DNA from: Azophilus sp965220835
GTDB lineage: Bacteria > Pseudomonadota > Gammaproteobacteria > Pseudomonadales > Azotimanducaceae
Assembly: GCA_965220835.1 (NCBI GenBank)
Contig: OZ244842.1
Span: forward strand, 3,906,001 to 3,970,000
Direction: 5' to 3'
DNA: 64,000 bases
Below are positions 45,313 through 54,112 of the stretch, one piece after another; position 1 is the first letter of the stretch; each line of letters starts with the position of its first letter. Position numbers and translations under genes: made by a program. The notes below the pieces were generated by a model. The model had not been told where the DNA came from. It saw nothing but the letters and a program-made list of their open reading frames with translations, and ran no database searches.

Positions 45313-45779
45313 CTTTGGATTCTTCCTGTTGAGTTGTCTGAGTTGTCGTTTACCGGGCCAAGAGCGATCGATGCGTCGATGGCCTTGCCCTGCGAGGTGG
45401 TCGCCGTGACAAGGCGCAATTCGAAGTCGGGTTCTCCCTCCAGCATCAGGTGCAACGTCGCAAGCCGCACGCGGCCGCTGGGCAGCTGGTTTGTTTCGGC
45501 CAGGGAATAGTCGGCCACCACGATGCGAGTCGCTCCGCGTGCGACGGCCTCACGGTCGTAGAACGGCGCGCGGGAGTAGGCAGGGTGGCCGCCGCCCTCG
45601 ATGCCGACCACCTTCATTGCGCCGTTGTTGTCCCGGAATTCAAATTGCCAGGCGGCCACAGGCCGAGGGCTGTCCAGGAAGACCTCCACTGGCATGAAGC
45701 TCGATTGGGGCGCGGCATCGGCGTGCGAATCCGCGGTTGCCAGAACGCACAGGGCCATCGACCAGAGCAGCTTGTTCAT
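45309..45779 (-). CDS. Small exported protein with cohesin-like beta domain
   Basis: 156 aa. A signal peptide (LLWSMALCVLATADSHA) precedes a single beta-rich domain with VEVFLDSPRPVAAWQFEFRD, KVVGIEGGGHPAYSRAPFYD and RVRLATLHLMLEGEPDFEL. This layout resembles cohesin-type domains, and such proteins occur beside VIT-VWA genes. The upstream gene encodes one dockerin-like calcium loop, which strengthens the guess that the two products bind. It overlaps both neighbours by 4 nt, implying fixed expression ratios. The cohesin assignment is by visible pattern only. Confidence 0.6.
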   Translation of the reverse strand: MNKLLWSMALCVLATADSHADAAPQSSFMPVEVFLDSPRPVAAWQFEFRDNNGAMKVVGIEGGGHPAYSRAPFYDREAVARGATRIVVADYSLAETNQLPSGRVRLATLHLMLEGEPDFELRLVTATTSQGKAIDASIALGPVNDNSDNSTGRIQR

Positions 45780-46171
45780 CCGGCGCCATCCCCGTCGAGA
45801 GCAACGATGCGAAACGCGAAGGCATCGAGTTCGGCACGGCTGACATGCTCCTGGGTACGCGCCAGGGCAAGAACATCGGCAATGTCGATTCGCCCTGAGG
45901 CATCGATGTCCGCATAGACGGGCGAACTGCCGGGCTCCTCGTCACCTCCGATTGCGAACACCAACACGAGGAGCGCACTTGCGGCGACGGCGCCCCATGG
46001 AGCGAATCGTTGCTGGCGCGCCGTGCGCCGCTGTGCGAAGTGGGCGCGTGACGCTTCGGCCACGATACGGTCGACCCTGCTGGTAATCATGTCGGGCGCC
46101 CGATCGAGCCGCCTGAGTTCCGCAATCAGTGCGTCGGGCAGTTGTTCGTCGGGCGTGTTGCTGTCGGTCAT
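45776..46171 (-). CDS. Single-pass membrane protein with a dockerin-like loop, possible anti-sigma factor
   Basis: 131 aa from the ATG at 46171, with AGGAAGG 8 nt upstream; a GTG three codons earlier would overlap that site. An acidic, helical cytoplasmic part of about 60 residues precedes one transmembrane helix (WGAVAASALLVLVFAIGG). The outer part contains YADIDASGRIDIADVLALAR, one copy of a dockerin/EF-hand-type calcium loop. Position directly after an ECF sigma gene and the topology suggest an anti-sigma factor. The overlap with the cohesin-like gene (4 nt) links them. No zinc-finger anti-sigma motif is seen, so the role is inferred. Confidence 0.6.
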   Translation of the reverse strand: MTDSNTPDEQLPDALIAELRRLDRAPDMITSRVDRIVAEASRAHFAQRRTARQQRFAPWGAVAASALLVLVFAIGGDEEPGSSPVYADIDASGRIDIADVLALARTQEHVSRAELDAFAFRIVALDGDGAG

Positions 46172-46217
46172 GTCAATCACCTTCCTGCGTGTTTAACGCC
46201 CCGGCAGGGCAAAAGGT

Positions 46218-46784
46218 TCATTCGGGGAAGAAATCCTCAAGCAGCGGCGAGGACTTGAGGCTGGCAATGCCGAAGTGCAACCGGGATTTCACCGTGCCCT
46301 GCGGTATGCCGAGCGTCGCCGCGATTTCCGCCAAGGTCATGCCATCGACAAAGCGCAGGATGAGCACCTCGCGCTGCCCGGCAGGCAGGGTGGCGAGCAG
46401 CTTGGCGATGCCGTCGTCATGCTGCTCCTGCGGCGCGGGTAGCTCATCCGGCAACGTATCGCTGTCAATCGGAAACCGTCCGGCCTTGCGCATTGCCGAA
46501 ATCGCGGCATTCCTTGCAATGGGATACAGCAGCGTCGTCAGTTTGGCGTTGAGTTCGAGCCCGCCCCCACTGGGAGGAAACATGCGCAACAGTTGCAGGA
46601 AGGTGGTCTGAAGCACGTCAAGCGCCATGTCGAAGTCAGGCGTAAAGCGCAGGGCAACCCGAAGCACAAAGTCCTTATGACGCAGATAGAGCGCCTCGAA
46701 TGCGGCCGCAGCGGCATTGCGGTGGCCGTCGTTGCAGTCTTGCACCAACGCCGCATCGCTGCGAGGGTCTCGCCCGACCGCCAA
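46218..46784 (-). CDS. ECF-type RNA polymerase sigma factor
   Basis: 188 aa with a probable TTG start at 46784 (AAGG 9 nt upstream). Region 2 covers about residues 25-90 (FEALYLRHKDFVLRVALRFT, ALDVLQTTFLQLLRMFP). Region 4 is clear: LPAGQREVLILRFVDGMTLAEIAATLGIPQGTVKSRLHFGIASLK. Regions 1 and 3 are absent, as in ECF factors. It would direct RNA polymerase to a small set of promoters, perhaps including its own operon. It is first of four genes, 46 nt before the membrane protein that may hold it inactive. Confidence 0.9.
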   Translation of the reverse strand: MAVGRDPRSDAALVQDCNDGHRNAAAAAFEALYLRHKDFVLRVALRFTPDFDMALDVLQTTFLQLLRMFPPSGGGLELNAKLTTLLYPIARNAAISAMRKAGRFPIDSDTLPDELPAPQEQHDDGIAKLLATLPAGQREVLILRFVDGMTLAEIAATLGIPQGTVKSRLHFGIASLKSSPLLEDFFPE

Positions 46785-47161
46785 CAGGAGCTACCTTGTT
46801 TCCAGCTTGAAAAAAACCCTGGAGAAACGCGCCAGTTCGGCAGACGACTCGCGGATATCCGTGAGCGCTTTGTGGCGCGCCTTCATCGAGGTTCTGGAGT
46901 TCGTGTTCAGTTCCGGTCTTCCAGTGCACGGGGCTAGATGTCAATCGAGTCGAGATTGCACCCGGCTGCTGTTCCCTCATCGAGCCAACAATCCGCGTAA
47001 AAGGCGCCCGCAACTATAGCAGGCGGCACCAATGCGGCGGTGCTCCTGGCCTAAGAACAAGCGGTTGCAGGGGTGCGGGCTCGCTTGGCGAGACAGCCCC
47101 ACCGGCCAACACGAGGAATGGACGCGACGCAGGCTGCCGGACACTCTGCTAGCATGCGGGC
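46785..47161. other. Non-coding divergent region between sigma operon and AAA/PD-(D/E)XK gene
   Basis: 377 bp with no open frame that looks like a real protein. It must hold the promoters of the sigma-factor operon (-) and probably of the gene at 47162 (+). I could not recognise an ECF-type promoter with confidence. Confidence 0.5.
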
Positions 47162-48706
47162 ATGAGCCGGCGCGGTTTGCCCATTGGTATCCAGACCTTC
47201 CGGGAGATTCGGGAGGCTGACCACTACTACGTGGACAAGACGCCCCACATCGAACGCCTCGTGGACGACGGCAAGCACTTCTTCCTCTCGCGTCCGCGGC
47301 GATTCGGCAAGAGCCTGTTCTTGGATACGCTGAAGTCGTTGTTCGAGGGTGGTGAGGCCCTGTTTGAGGGACTGGCCATCCACAAGCGTTGGGACTGGTC
47401 CGCGCGCAATCCCGTGGTGCGCTTGGATTTCAGCATGGGAGACTTCACAGACCCCGACTACCTGCACCGCAATGCCATGGCCCAGTTGGACGGGATTGAA
47501 CGCCGGTCGGGGACCGTTGGCGCATACGACACGGCGCCGGAACGCCTGAGCCACTTGCTGGAGACGTTGCACGAACGCAGCGGCGAGCGAGTTGTGGTGC
47601 TGGTGGACGAATACGACAAGCCCATCCTGGATGCCTTGGGCGACCCGGCGGTGGCGCGCGCCCACCGCGACTACCTTCGCGGCCTGTACTCAACCCTGAA
47701 GTTCGCGGACGCCCACATCCGGCTGAGCTTCATTACCGGGGTGAGCAAGTTCTCCAAGGTGAGCCTGTTCTCCGGGCTGAACAACCTCATCGACATCTCG
47801 ATGGACCCCACCTATTCGGCAATCTGCGGCTACACCGAACGCGATCTGGACGAGGTCTTCGCGCCGGAGCTGGCGGGGCTGGATCGGGAATCCATCCGCG
47901 AGTGGTACAACGGCTATTCGTGGCTGGGCGCGGAGCGCGTATACAACCCGTTCGACATTCTCCTGCTGTTTCGCAGCCGAGCCTTCAAGGCGCACTGGTT
48001 CGAGACTGGCACACCCACCTTCCTGATCGAGACGCTGCTGAGGCGGCAAGTGCGGTCGGTGGACCTGGACGGCATGGTGGCCAGTGACGAACTGCTGTCC
48101 ACGTTTGACGTGGACGAGATCTCACCGGAGGCCCTGTTGTTCCAGACTGGCTACTTGACGATCTTGGAACAACAGGCGGTAGCTGGAAGAACCGTCTATA
48201 CGCTCGGGTATCCAAACCGCGAGGTCCGAGAAGGTCTGAATGGCAGCCTGCTGCGCCACCTTGTTCGGGACGGGACACGCCAAATGGCGAACAGCGTGCG
48301 CCTGTACAGGCTGCTGGAAGCCGACGACCTCGAAGGGCTGCGGGAACTCTTCCACGCCTTCTACGCCAGCATTCCCCACGAGTGGTACACCAACAACGAC
48401 ATTGCTAGGTTCGAGGGCTACTACGCCAGCGTGTTCTACTCCTACTTCGCGGGTCTGGGGCTGGATGTCACCGTGGAGGACAGCACCAGCCTAGGCCGGT
48501 TGGACATGGCCCTGCGCTTTCAAGGCCGCGTGTACCTGTTCGAGTTCAAAGTGGTGGAGCAAGCCGGCGAGGGCTCAGCCATGGCACAGTTGAAGTCGCG
48601 GCGCTACGCTGACAAATACCGGGCCAGCGGGCCAGTCTGCCTAGTGGGCGTCGAGTTCAGCAGCGGCTCTCGGAACATCGTTTCGTTCGAGACGGAGCGG
48701 GCGTGA
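47162..48706 (+). CDS. AAA-ATPase-like / PD-(D/E)XK nuclease-family protein
   Basis: 514 aa of the PF09820-PF08011 type. The N-terminal part begins GIQTFREIREADHYYVDKTPHIERLVD, then a Walker-A-like loop in SRPRRFGKSLFLDTLKSLF (K50) and a Walker-B-like VVVLVDEYDKPILD. Middle pieces KFSKVSLFSGLNNLIDISMD and EWYNGYSWLGAERVYNPFDIL are family hallmarks. The C-terminus holds a PD-(D/E)XK core, GRLDMALRFQGRVYLFEFKV. These proteins are common, often in many copies, in bacteria of mobile or host-linked lifestyles; their role is unsettled. It stands alone between the sigma operon and the DUF3108 remnants. Confidence 0.87.
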   Translation: MSRRGLPIGIQTFREIREADHYYVDKTPHIERLVDDGKHFFLSRPRRFGKSLFLDTLKSLFEGGEALFEGLAIHKRWDWSARNPVVRLDFSMGDFTDPDYLHRNAMAQLDGIERRSGTVGAYDTAPERLSHLLETLHERSGERVVVLVDEYDKPILDALGDPAVARAHRDYLRGLYSTLKFADAHIRLSFITGVSKFSKVSLFSGLNNLIDISMDPTYSAICGYTERDLDEVFAPELAGLDRESIREWYNGYSWLGAERVYNPFDILLLFRSRAFKAHWFETGTPTFLIETLLRRQVRSVDLDGMVASDELLSTFDVDEISPEALLFQTGYLTILEQQAVAGRTVYTLGYPNREVREGLNGSLLRHLVRDGTRQMANSVRLYRLLEADDLEGLRELFHAFYASIPHEWYTNNDIARFEGYYASVFYSYFAGLGLDVTVEDSTSLGRLDMALRFQGRVYLFEFKVVEQAGEGSAMAQLKSRRYADKYRASGPVCLVGVEFSSGSRNIVSFETERA

Positions 48707-48926
48707 CCGATACAGCCGTCGAAGGCCTTGGCCACCCGCTTTCCGGCAGCGCCACTCTGCTCGCAGAACACGATGTTTGCGTTCCTGCGACGACGGTTCC
48801 TGTGTAGGCACCTATCGAGATTTTTGGAGGCCGGGGGTTCAGTCGTGCCCTGTGCAGATCCACTCTGATGACCCAGCCTTGGCCCCGCGCAATTGTTGAA
48901 CAAACAACATCTCATCGACGCGGGCG
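48707..48926. other. Non-coding stretch, no feature seen
   Basis: 220 bp between the AAA/PD-(D/E)XK gene and the DUF3108 remnant. I see no gene, RNA or clear repeat in it. Confidence 0.5.
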
Positions 48927-49127
48927 GTGATACGAGAGTCTGGCGGATTGGTCAGGTTTGCGGCCGTAGGTTTGGTTGCTGCGGCCATCATTTCGTTGTC
49001 CTGCGGCAGCCAAGGCGCGCCCAAACCAGTACTGGAACTCATCTATCGCGTTCGAATACTCGGGATTCCAATCGTCAAACAGGGGGGTGTTTCGTCAAAA
49101 GCCAGGACGAAACAAGGGGGTGTTTAA
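48927..49127 (+). pseudogene. Truncated paralogue of the DUF3108-like lipoprotein
   Basis: A 66-codon frame from a GTG at 48927 has a lipoprotein-like signal (AAVGLVAAAIISLSC) and then PKPVLELIYRVRILGIPI, which matches the intact gene 0.6 kb downstream (PKPVLELIYRVRILGLPL). After this the similarity ends at KQGGVSSKARTKQGGV, and the short near-repeat aaacagggggg-tgttt occurs twice (about 49077 and 49111). The rest of the domain is missing. The 259 bp after it (49128-49386) contain no recognisable gene. It appears to be a deleted copy left by duplication. Confidence 0.72.
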
Positions 49128-49386
49128 TCAATTCCATGCCAATAGTGAGGGCCTGTTTGGCCTTTCCCAGTATGTGACGACGCGTTGGCTTGGGAGTCCA
49201 CTCACCGGAAGATGGCCTGAACTCAAGGCTTGATTGGCTCGCGGGATAGCGCTGATACTTGCCCGCCAAAGGCCCGAATGGACTCAGCCAGCGCCGGGCG
49301 CCATGAATCGTGCTCAACCTAGCGTGGGAAAGCCCCGTGGTGTTGGGTCACTCAGCTTAAAGAAAAACAGGTTTCAAGCAGTTACA

Positions 49387-50223
49387 GTGCATTTGAATCT
49401 ACTGAAAGCATGTTCCCCCGTAGCCCGTGGTATCAAGTGTCTTTTCCTGGCCAGTTGTGCCGTTACCTCATGTGCGACTAATACTCCGGAGTCTCTGAAC
49501 GTAGGAGATTCGGTTCGTCGCTTCGGTATTGAAACGTTGGACATCGCCAATCAAGATACTCCCAAACCAGTCCTTGAGCTTATCTATCGTGTCCGAATCC
49601 TCGGGCTGCCACTAGGCGCTTCATCGCGAATAGTCGTTGAGCGCCGCGGAACAAATTACGTTGCCATTAACCAATTGCGTAGCCCTTTCGCCAAGAACCA
49701 GCACACCAGCAAATACGTTAAAGACGGCTGTAACTTCGCCCAATCTGGATATACGAATGTGGGTGGAGCCTTGGGATGGACGTTTGATGACAGTGTCAGC
49801 TTTGATCACGCCGCAAAATCCATAAGCTATGTTGGTAAGGATGAAAGCCTGGATTTTACCTTCACCGACGAAGTCTTCGTGGACAAGATGAGCCAGTATC
49901 CGGTATTCGAGTGCATGCTTAGAGGGAAACAAGACGTTTTCTTTCTACACTACGTAGACAACACCATAGCCGAGTACGAATTCAAGAAAGTGGGAAACGA
50001 GCTGATAGTAGTTGATGGCAAGGAAACTGAAACAGTTCGTGTAGACGCATCACCTGTGAAGGCGGGCAAAGGCACCATTCATGCCTCCGTAAAATACTGG
50101 TTGGCACCATCCTTAGGCTACTACCCGGCTCGGATTGTCACTAGGTTCATGGGTCTCAAGGTGTCCGTGAAACTAAAGAGTTTTAGGAAGCCTGGTAGTG
50201 GTATTCCGACTTCAGAATTTTGA
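49387..50223 (+). CDS. DUF3108-like envelope protein in AT-richer DNA
   Basis: About 278 aa from a GTG at 49387; longer in-frame starts (back to 49234) exist and no strong ribosome site decides. A hydrophobic N-terminus with IKCLFLASCAVTSC suggests a lipoprotein. Then follow KPVLELIYRVRILGLPLGASSR, TFDDSVSFDHAAKSISYVGK, MLRGKQDVFFLHYVDNTIAEYEFKKVGN and KYWLAPSLGYYPARIVTRFMG, the beta-strand pattern of DUF3108 proteins. Codon use is visibly more AT-rich than in neighbouring genes, pointing to foreign origin. A truncated paralogue lies just upstream. Function unknown. Confidence 0.7.
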   Translation: MHLNLLKACSPVARGIKCLFLASCAVTSCATNTPESLNVGDSVRRFGIETLDIANQDTPKPVLELIYRVRILGLPLGASSRIVVERRGTNYVAINQLRSPFAKNQHTSKYVKDGCNFAQSGYTNVGGALGWTFDDSVSFDHAAKSISYVGKDESLDFTFTDEVFVDKMSQYPVFECMLRGKQDVFFLHYVDNTIAEYEFKKVGNELIVVDGKETETVRVDASPVKAGKGTIHASVKYWLAPSLGYYPARIVTRFMGLKVSVKLKSFRKPGSGIPTSEF

Positions 50224-50360
50224 CATCGACGGCTGGAAAAACAACGAGGGGTATAGCCCGGTTACAGCAGGAGTTCGCCCGTCTCAACGCTTCCTCAAGA
50301 GCCCACCTAACCTCATCGCTTACGCCACGGCTTGGCGAGGGAGCTCCCCCACCCGTCCGC

Positions 50361-51740
50361 TCAGTCCCCCAACCGCCGCAGTGCCGACACCGTGAGGAAC
50401 TTGTTGTAGAGGCTTTGGTCGTTGACGCGCATGCGGTGGCCGCCGGAGATTTCCTGGACCTGCTCCAAACGGGTCATGCGGTTGGTCTGCACGTTGAAGG
50501 CATGCACGCGGGTCCAGGACCAATAGGGATGGTCGCCGTCGCGCACCTGCTCGCCGCCGATGTCGTAGAGAGAGAAAGCGCCGTCAAAGGACTTGAAGAT
50601 CTGCCCGCGCCGGTCGAAGGAGACCATGGTGAGGGGCGTCAAGGTGCGGGCATCGAACCAAACCCGCTTCTTGCTCACCGGCGCTCGAGGGTAGCGGATG
50701 GGCTCCGCCTCCACGACGATGGCCTCCGGCACCAGTTGCGCGTTGGTGTTCCAGAAGGTCAGGCCCTCGGCGCCGCCGTGGGTGCCGTGCCGCCAGTTAG
50801 GGTGGGAGGGGTTCCAAGTGTCCGCCACCGGAGCGAGGTAGGGGCCGCGGTGCACGATGCGGTAGTTGCCCCAAGTGAGAAAGGGGTCGCCAGCGGCCCA
50901 GGCGTCAGACAGGTAGAGGGTGTTGCCGGTGATCAGCGGCTCAAACCGCTGGTTGGTGGGGAAGCGCCGCACCCGCTTAAAGGCGGGCAGGTAGCCGTAC
51001 AGGTCGGGAAACTCGTTCTGGTCGTAGGGCCAGATGTTCAGAAAGGAGGTTCCGCGAACGTCCTTGGGGGTGACGAACAGGATGGTTTGGTAGCGCAGCT
51101 TGTCTTCGTGGCCTGGCTTGTAGGGCTTTGGGTCCATGCTGACGCGCGCCACGGGCTGATACTCCACCCACACCGCCTCGTACTCGTACGCCAGCCGACC
51201 CTTCGGGTCGAGGTCCTTTTCCTCCACCGCGTACAGGGACACGTCATGGCGCCCCCAGCTCAGGGTGGCGGCGGCGAACACTTCCACCCCGGTCTTGGGG
51301 TCCGGAAACGGATTGCCGCCAATCCAAGGGTCGCCGGTTTCCGTGACCACGTTGCCCGTTGCATCAAATCGGGCCCGGCCCGCGTTGCGCAACGTCGCCT
51401 CGATGTAGTCGTAAGGGTTGAGCCGGTACAGATCCCGCGTTTGCGGCACGATGGTCAGCTCTCGGCCGAGTTGGGCGATCTGCATGGCCTGTATGGGATC
51501 AAGCAGGTCTTGGACCAGGGCCACGTTGTCGGCCGTGACCTTTTGCCCCTCACTGATCCGTCCGCCCGTGTAGGCATCCAAGGACAGCAGCTCGTCGGGG
51601 TAGGCGGCGGTGTGCTCGCCGGTAGCGGCCAAGGTGGGCCACAGCGGCTTAAGCACGCCGGTGGCCAGCACGCCCTGGGCGGTGGCCTTGAGAAAATGGC
51701 GCCGCGAATAGTCCTTGCCGAATCGTCTGATGGTCGCCAC
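50361..51740 (-). CDS. DUF1329 protein with Tat-type signal (copy 2)
   Basis: 459 aa from a GTG at 51740, exactly the same length as the other DUF1329 protein at 59808-61187. The twin-arginine motif SRRHFLK starts an export signal (ATAQGVLATGVLKPLWP), so it is probably exported folded to the periplasm. Shared DUF1329 segments include GGNPFP, FLNIWPYDQNEFPDLYGYLPAFKRVRRFPTNQRFEP, LSDAWAAGDPFLTWGNYRIVHRGP and the end FLTVSALRRLGD. The fold is thought to resemble lipoprotein-carrier LolA/LolB barrels, which bind lipids. It is the last gene of the ten-gene minus-strand set, 20 nt after the repeat protein. Carrying a hydrophobic molecule is inferred. Confidence 0.87.
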   Translation of the reverse strand: MATIRRFGKDYSRRHFLKATAQGVLATGVLKPLWPTLAATGEHTAAYPDELLSLDAYTGGRISEGQKVTADNVALVQDLLDPIQAMQIAQLGRELTIVPQTRDLYRLNPYDYIEATLRNAGRARFDATGNVVTETGDPWIGGNPFPDPKTGVEVFAAATLSWGRHDVSLYAVEEKDLDPKGRLAYEYEAVWVEYQPVARVSMDPKPYKPGHEDKLRYQTILFVTPKDVRGTSFLNIWPYDQNEFPDLYGYLPAFKRVRRFPTNQRFEPLITGNTLYLSDAWAAGDPFLTWGNYRIVHRGPYLAPVADTWNPSHPNWRHGTHGGAEGLTFWNTNAQLVPEAIVVEAEPIRYPRAPVSKKRVWFDARTLTPLTMVSFDRRGQIFKSFDGAFSLYDIGGEQVRDGDHPYWSWTRVHAFNVQTNRMTRLEQVQEISGGHRMRVNDQSLYNKFLTVSALRRLGD

Positions 51741-51760
51741 TGCCTGCTTCCGTTTTGTCC

Positions 51761-54112
51761 TTAGCCGAATGTGGCCCCCGCAAGCCGTGCCGGACCCGCA
51801 CCGTGTTGCCGTCCCGCACCGTGTCGCGGGCTCGCACCGTTTGGCGGGTCCGCACCGTTTGGCGGGTCCACTCCGTGTGCGGGGCCCGCACCGCATGCGG
51901 CGACCGCGCCGCTCCCGGTGCGCGGGCCGCTCCCGGCGGCGCGAACAAAGTCCCTTACGGCGCTGCCACCCTCGTTGGCGCTGCGGCCCGCGGTCGCATC
52001 ATCGCAGACGATCTTCGTGGAGGCCAGACGGCGCTCGATCTCACGCAACAATTTGCCGTCCCCATAGGCCAACCTCTTTAGCTGGCAGGCCGCGTCATCC
52101 GCGCCCGCCCGCAAGCGCAGGCCGAGTTGCTGAAGGCGGGCTTCGCGCCAGGCGGCTGAGCCTACTGGCAAACTGTCCGCCACCCGCCCATAGGCCGCCT
52201 CCGCATCGCCGGTGCGGCCCACCCGCGCCGCTGCCTCGGCGTACGCCCGGACCAGGTCGCCAGATTCCGGATAGGTCTTGAGCAGATCGTTGGCGAGCTG
52301 GTAGGCGGGATAGGCGTCTTCCTCAAGTAGCGCCAGCTGAACTTGCTGAAGGCGGGTCAAGAGCAGGGCTTGGCTGGCAGGTGGCAGCAGCGCCGCAACC
52401 CGCTCGGTGGCTGGCTTGCACCAATGCGCAGGCCCACAGCCGAGCACCTCGCGCACCAGCGTGTCCTGCTGGCCGTCGGTCAGTGGCGCAGCCAACGTCC
52501 TGAGCTCGCCGAGCAGGCGCTCCGGTGCCTTGCGCCTCAGAAACGCCATGCGCAAGGCGAACAGACTTTCGTGATAAACGCCTGTCTGGTCCTCAAGCTG
52601 GTGGGCCAAGCGATCCAGACGTTGGAGATGAGTGGTTACGTTCGGGGCGTCAAAACCCGCCATCTCGGCTGAGGCCAGCAGCGCCCAAGGTGCCTCGGCG
52701 TCCGGTGGCGCGAGGGTAGCGCGCAACTCGATGCCGAGCGCCGCCAAGCCCTGTGCAAGCCCGTCCCGCGCCGCCGCCCTAAATTCGCGGTAAGTCAGTT
52801 CAAAGACAGGCAGGCGCGCCATCCACGGGTCTTCAGCATGGGATTGCCATAGATCTCCGGCGCGCGCGGCATCCCGCCCCAGCAAAGCGCGAATGAAGCG
52901 GGCCCCGGGGTCGGCCGCCGCTTGGCTTGCGGTTTCGAGGCGCTTGCGCTGCGCTTTGTCACCGGACGCTGCGTATTCGATGGCTTGGGCGAGGTTAAGC
53001 AAGCTCCGGCGCAATGCGTGGTCCGCATCGGTCGGATAGAGTGCCGCTTCAAGTTGCGTGATTGCCTCCGCCACCAGCCCGCTGCCCAGCAAGGCATCGA
53101 CGAACCGCATTCGGTAGGCCGCCAGCCCCAGCTGGCGAGAAGCGTCCAGCGCCGTGAACAAGGCGCGGTACTTCTCTGCCGCGGTGATGAACTGCTGGTG
53201 GTTCAGCGCATCCTCGGCGCTGACCAGCAAGCCCAACGGGCCGACATCCTGGCCGATGATGGCCTCGCCATAAGTCAGCAGGCGGTCCATCCGGGCGGCG
53301 TTCATCGCACCCGCGTCCTCCAACTGGCGCAACCTCTCCGCGGCCCGGCGGGCGCCGTCCAGGGTGCGGCCATGCCTTTCGAGCAAGGCAGTTGCCTGGG
53401 CCTCAAGCCGGTCCGCTTCCGCCGCAGTGAGCGTTGCTTGGGGCGGGTTCGGCGCGGGCGCCGCCAATGCGTTCAGCAGCGCAATCTCTTGGCGTGCCAG
53501 ATCGGCAAGCGGATCGTTCTGTCTTTCTGATCGCGGGGCCGTGCTTTCACAGGCTTCAGCCTTTGCGCCGGGGGACCGCCCATTCTCCAGTCTCGGGCAT
53601 GGCGCCGTTATCGCCGCCACGCGCTGAAACCAAGCCATCGCCCGCTCGCGGTCGCCCGCGGCCAGCGCCACATGGCCCAGCCCAAACCAACTGCCGCGCA
53701 CCAAGCCGGGATAGACAATCAGCGCCAAGGTGGTCTGAAAGCGGTTGCGGGCGCCTTCCAAGTCCGCTGGGTTGGCGGAGGTTCCATAGCGGTCCAGCAG
53801 CAGCCAGCCACGCCAGTAGCGCGCTGCTGCCAGGGCGAAGCCGATGTCGCTCCAGATGGGCGAGCGGTAGAGGCGCTCAAGCTGCAGTTCGTCTTCCTGG
53901 GCCGCAGCCTCACGCCGCAGGCGCTCTGAGCGGGCGTTGGTGGTCAACTCATCGATGCGCACCAACCAACCATCAATGGCATCGGTGGCTAAAGGTTGCT
54001 GCCGCGCTGCGTCGATCTGCTGGCCCAGATCGATGGCTTGCTGGCGATAGTCCGCCGCCGCGCAAAACACCGGCAGGGCGAGCAGGAGCAGGGCCGGGGT
54101 GGAAACCGGCAT
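51761..54112 (-). CDS. Large exported TPR-like protein with a hexapeptide-repeat tail
   Basis: 783 aa. A signal peptide (ALLLLALPVFCAAA) is followed by mostly alpha-helical sequence with tetratricopeptide-like repeats, for example ARNRFQTTLALIVYPGLVRGSWFGLGHVALAAGDRERAMAWFQRV and YQLANDLLKTYPESGDLVRAYAEAAARVGRTGDAEAAYGRV. The last 40 residues are a degenerate hexapeptide repeat (GVDPPN, GADPPN, GASPRH and so on) from an 18-bp DNA array. The start overlaps the VWA gene stop (ATGA-type overlap at 54112). It is likely a periplasmic scaffold for the neighbouring Exb-like and VWA proteins. No enzyme motif is seen. Confidence 0.75.
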   Translation of the reverse strand: MPVSTPALLLLALPVFCAAADYRQQAIDLGQQIDAARQQPLATDAIDGWLVRIDELTTNARSERLRREAAAQEDELQLERLYRSPIWSDIGFALAAARYWRGWLLLDRYGTSANPADLEGARNRFQTTLALIVYPGLVRGSWFGLGHVALAAGDRERAMAWFQRVAAITAPCPRLENGRSPGAKAEACESTAPRSERQNDPLADLARQEIALLNALAAPAPNPPQATLTAAEADRLEAQATALLERHGRTLDGARRAAERLRQLEDAGAMNAARMDRLLTYGEAIIGQDVGPLGLLVSAEDALNHQQFITAAEKYRALFTALDASRQLGLAAYRMRFVDALLGSGLVAEAITQLEAALYPTDADHALRRSLLNLAQAIEYAASGDKAQRKRLETASQAAADPGARFIRALLGRDAARAGDLWQSHAEDPWMARLPVFELTYREFRAAARDGLAQGLAALGIELRATLAPPDAEAPWALLASAEMAGFDAPNVTTHLQRLDRLAHQLEDQTGVYHESLFALRMAFLRRKAPERLLGELRTLAAPLTDGQQDTLVREVLGCGPAHWCKPATERVAALLPPASQALLLTRLQQVQLALLEEDAYPAYQLANDLLKTYPESGDLVRAYAEAAARVGRTGDAEAAYGRVADSLPVGSAAWREARLQQLGLRLRAGADDAACQLKRLAYGDGKLLREIERRLASTKIVCDDATAGRSANEGGSAVRDFVRAAGSGPRTGSGAVAACGAGPAHGVDPPNGADPPNGASPRHGAGRQHGAGPARLAGATFG
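51788..51913. repeat. Degenerate 18-bp tandem repeat, seven units, in the 3' end of the TPR-like gene
   Basis: Units of 18 bp from 51788 to 51913 share the consensus TGGCGGGTCCGCACCGTT on the + strand. They encode hexapeptide repeats on the minus strand. Copies 842-859 and 860-877 (within 51842-51877) differ only at a few bases, so recent unit gain is possible. Confidence 0.8.

Noticed and set aside
46675..47013. Minus-strand frame (112 aa) upstream of the sigma factor
   Set aside because: No motif, unusual composition and overlap with the sigma gene start; probably non-coding leader.
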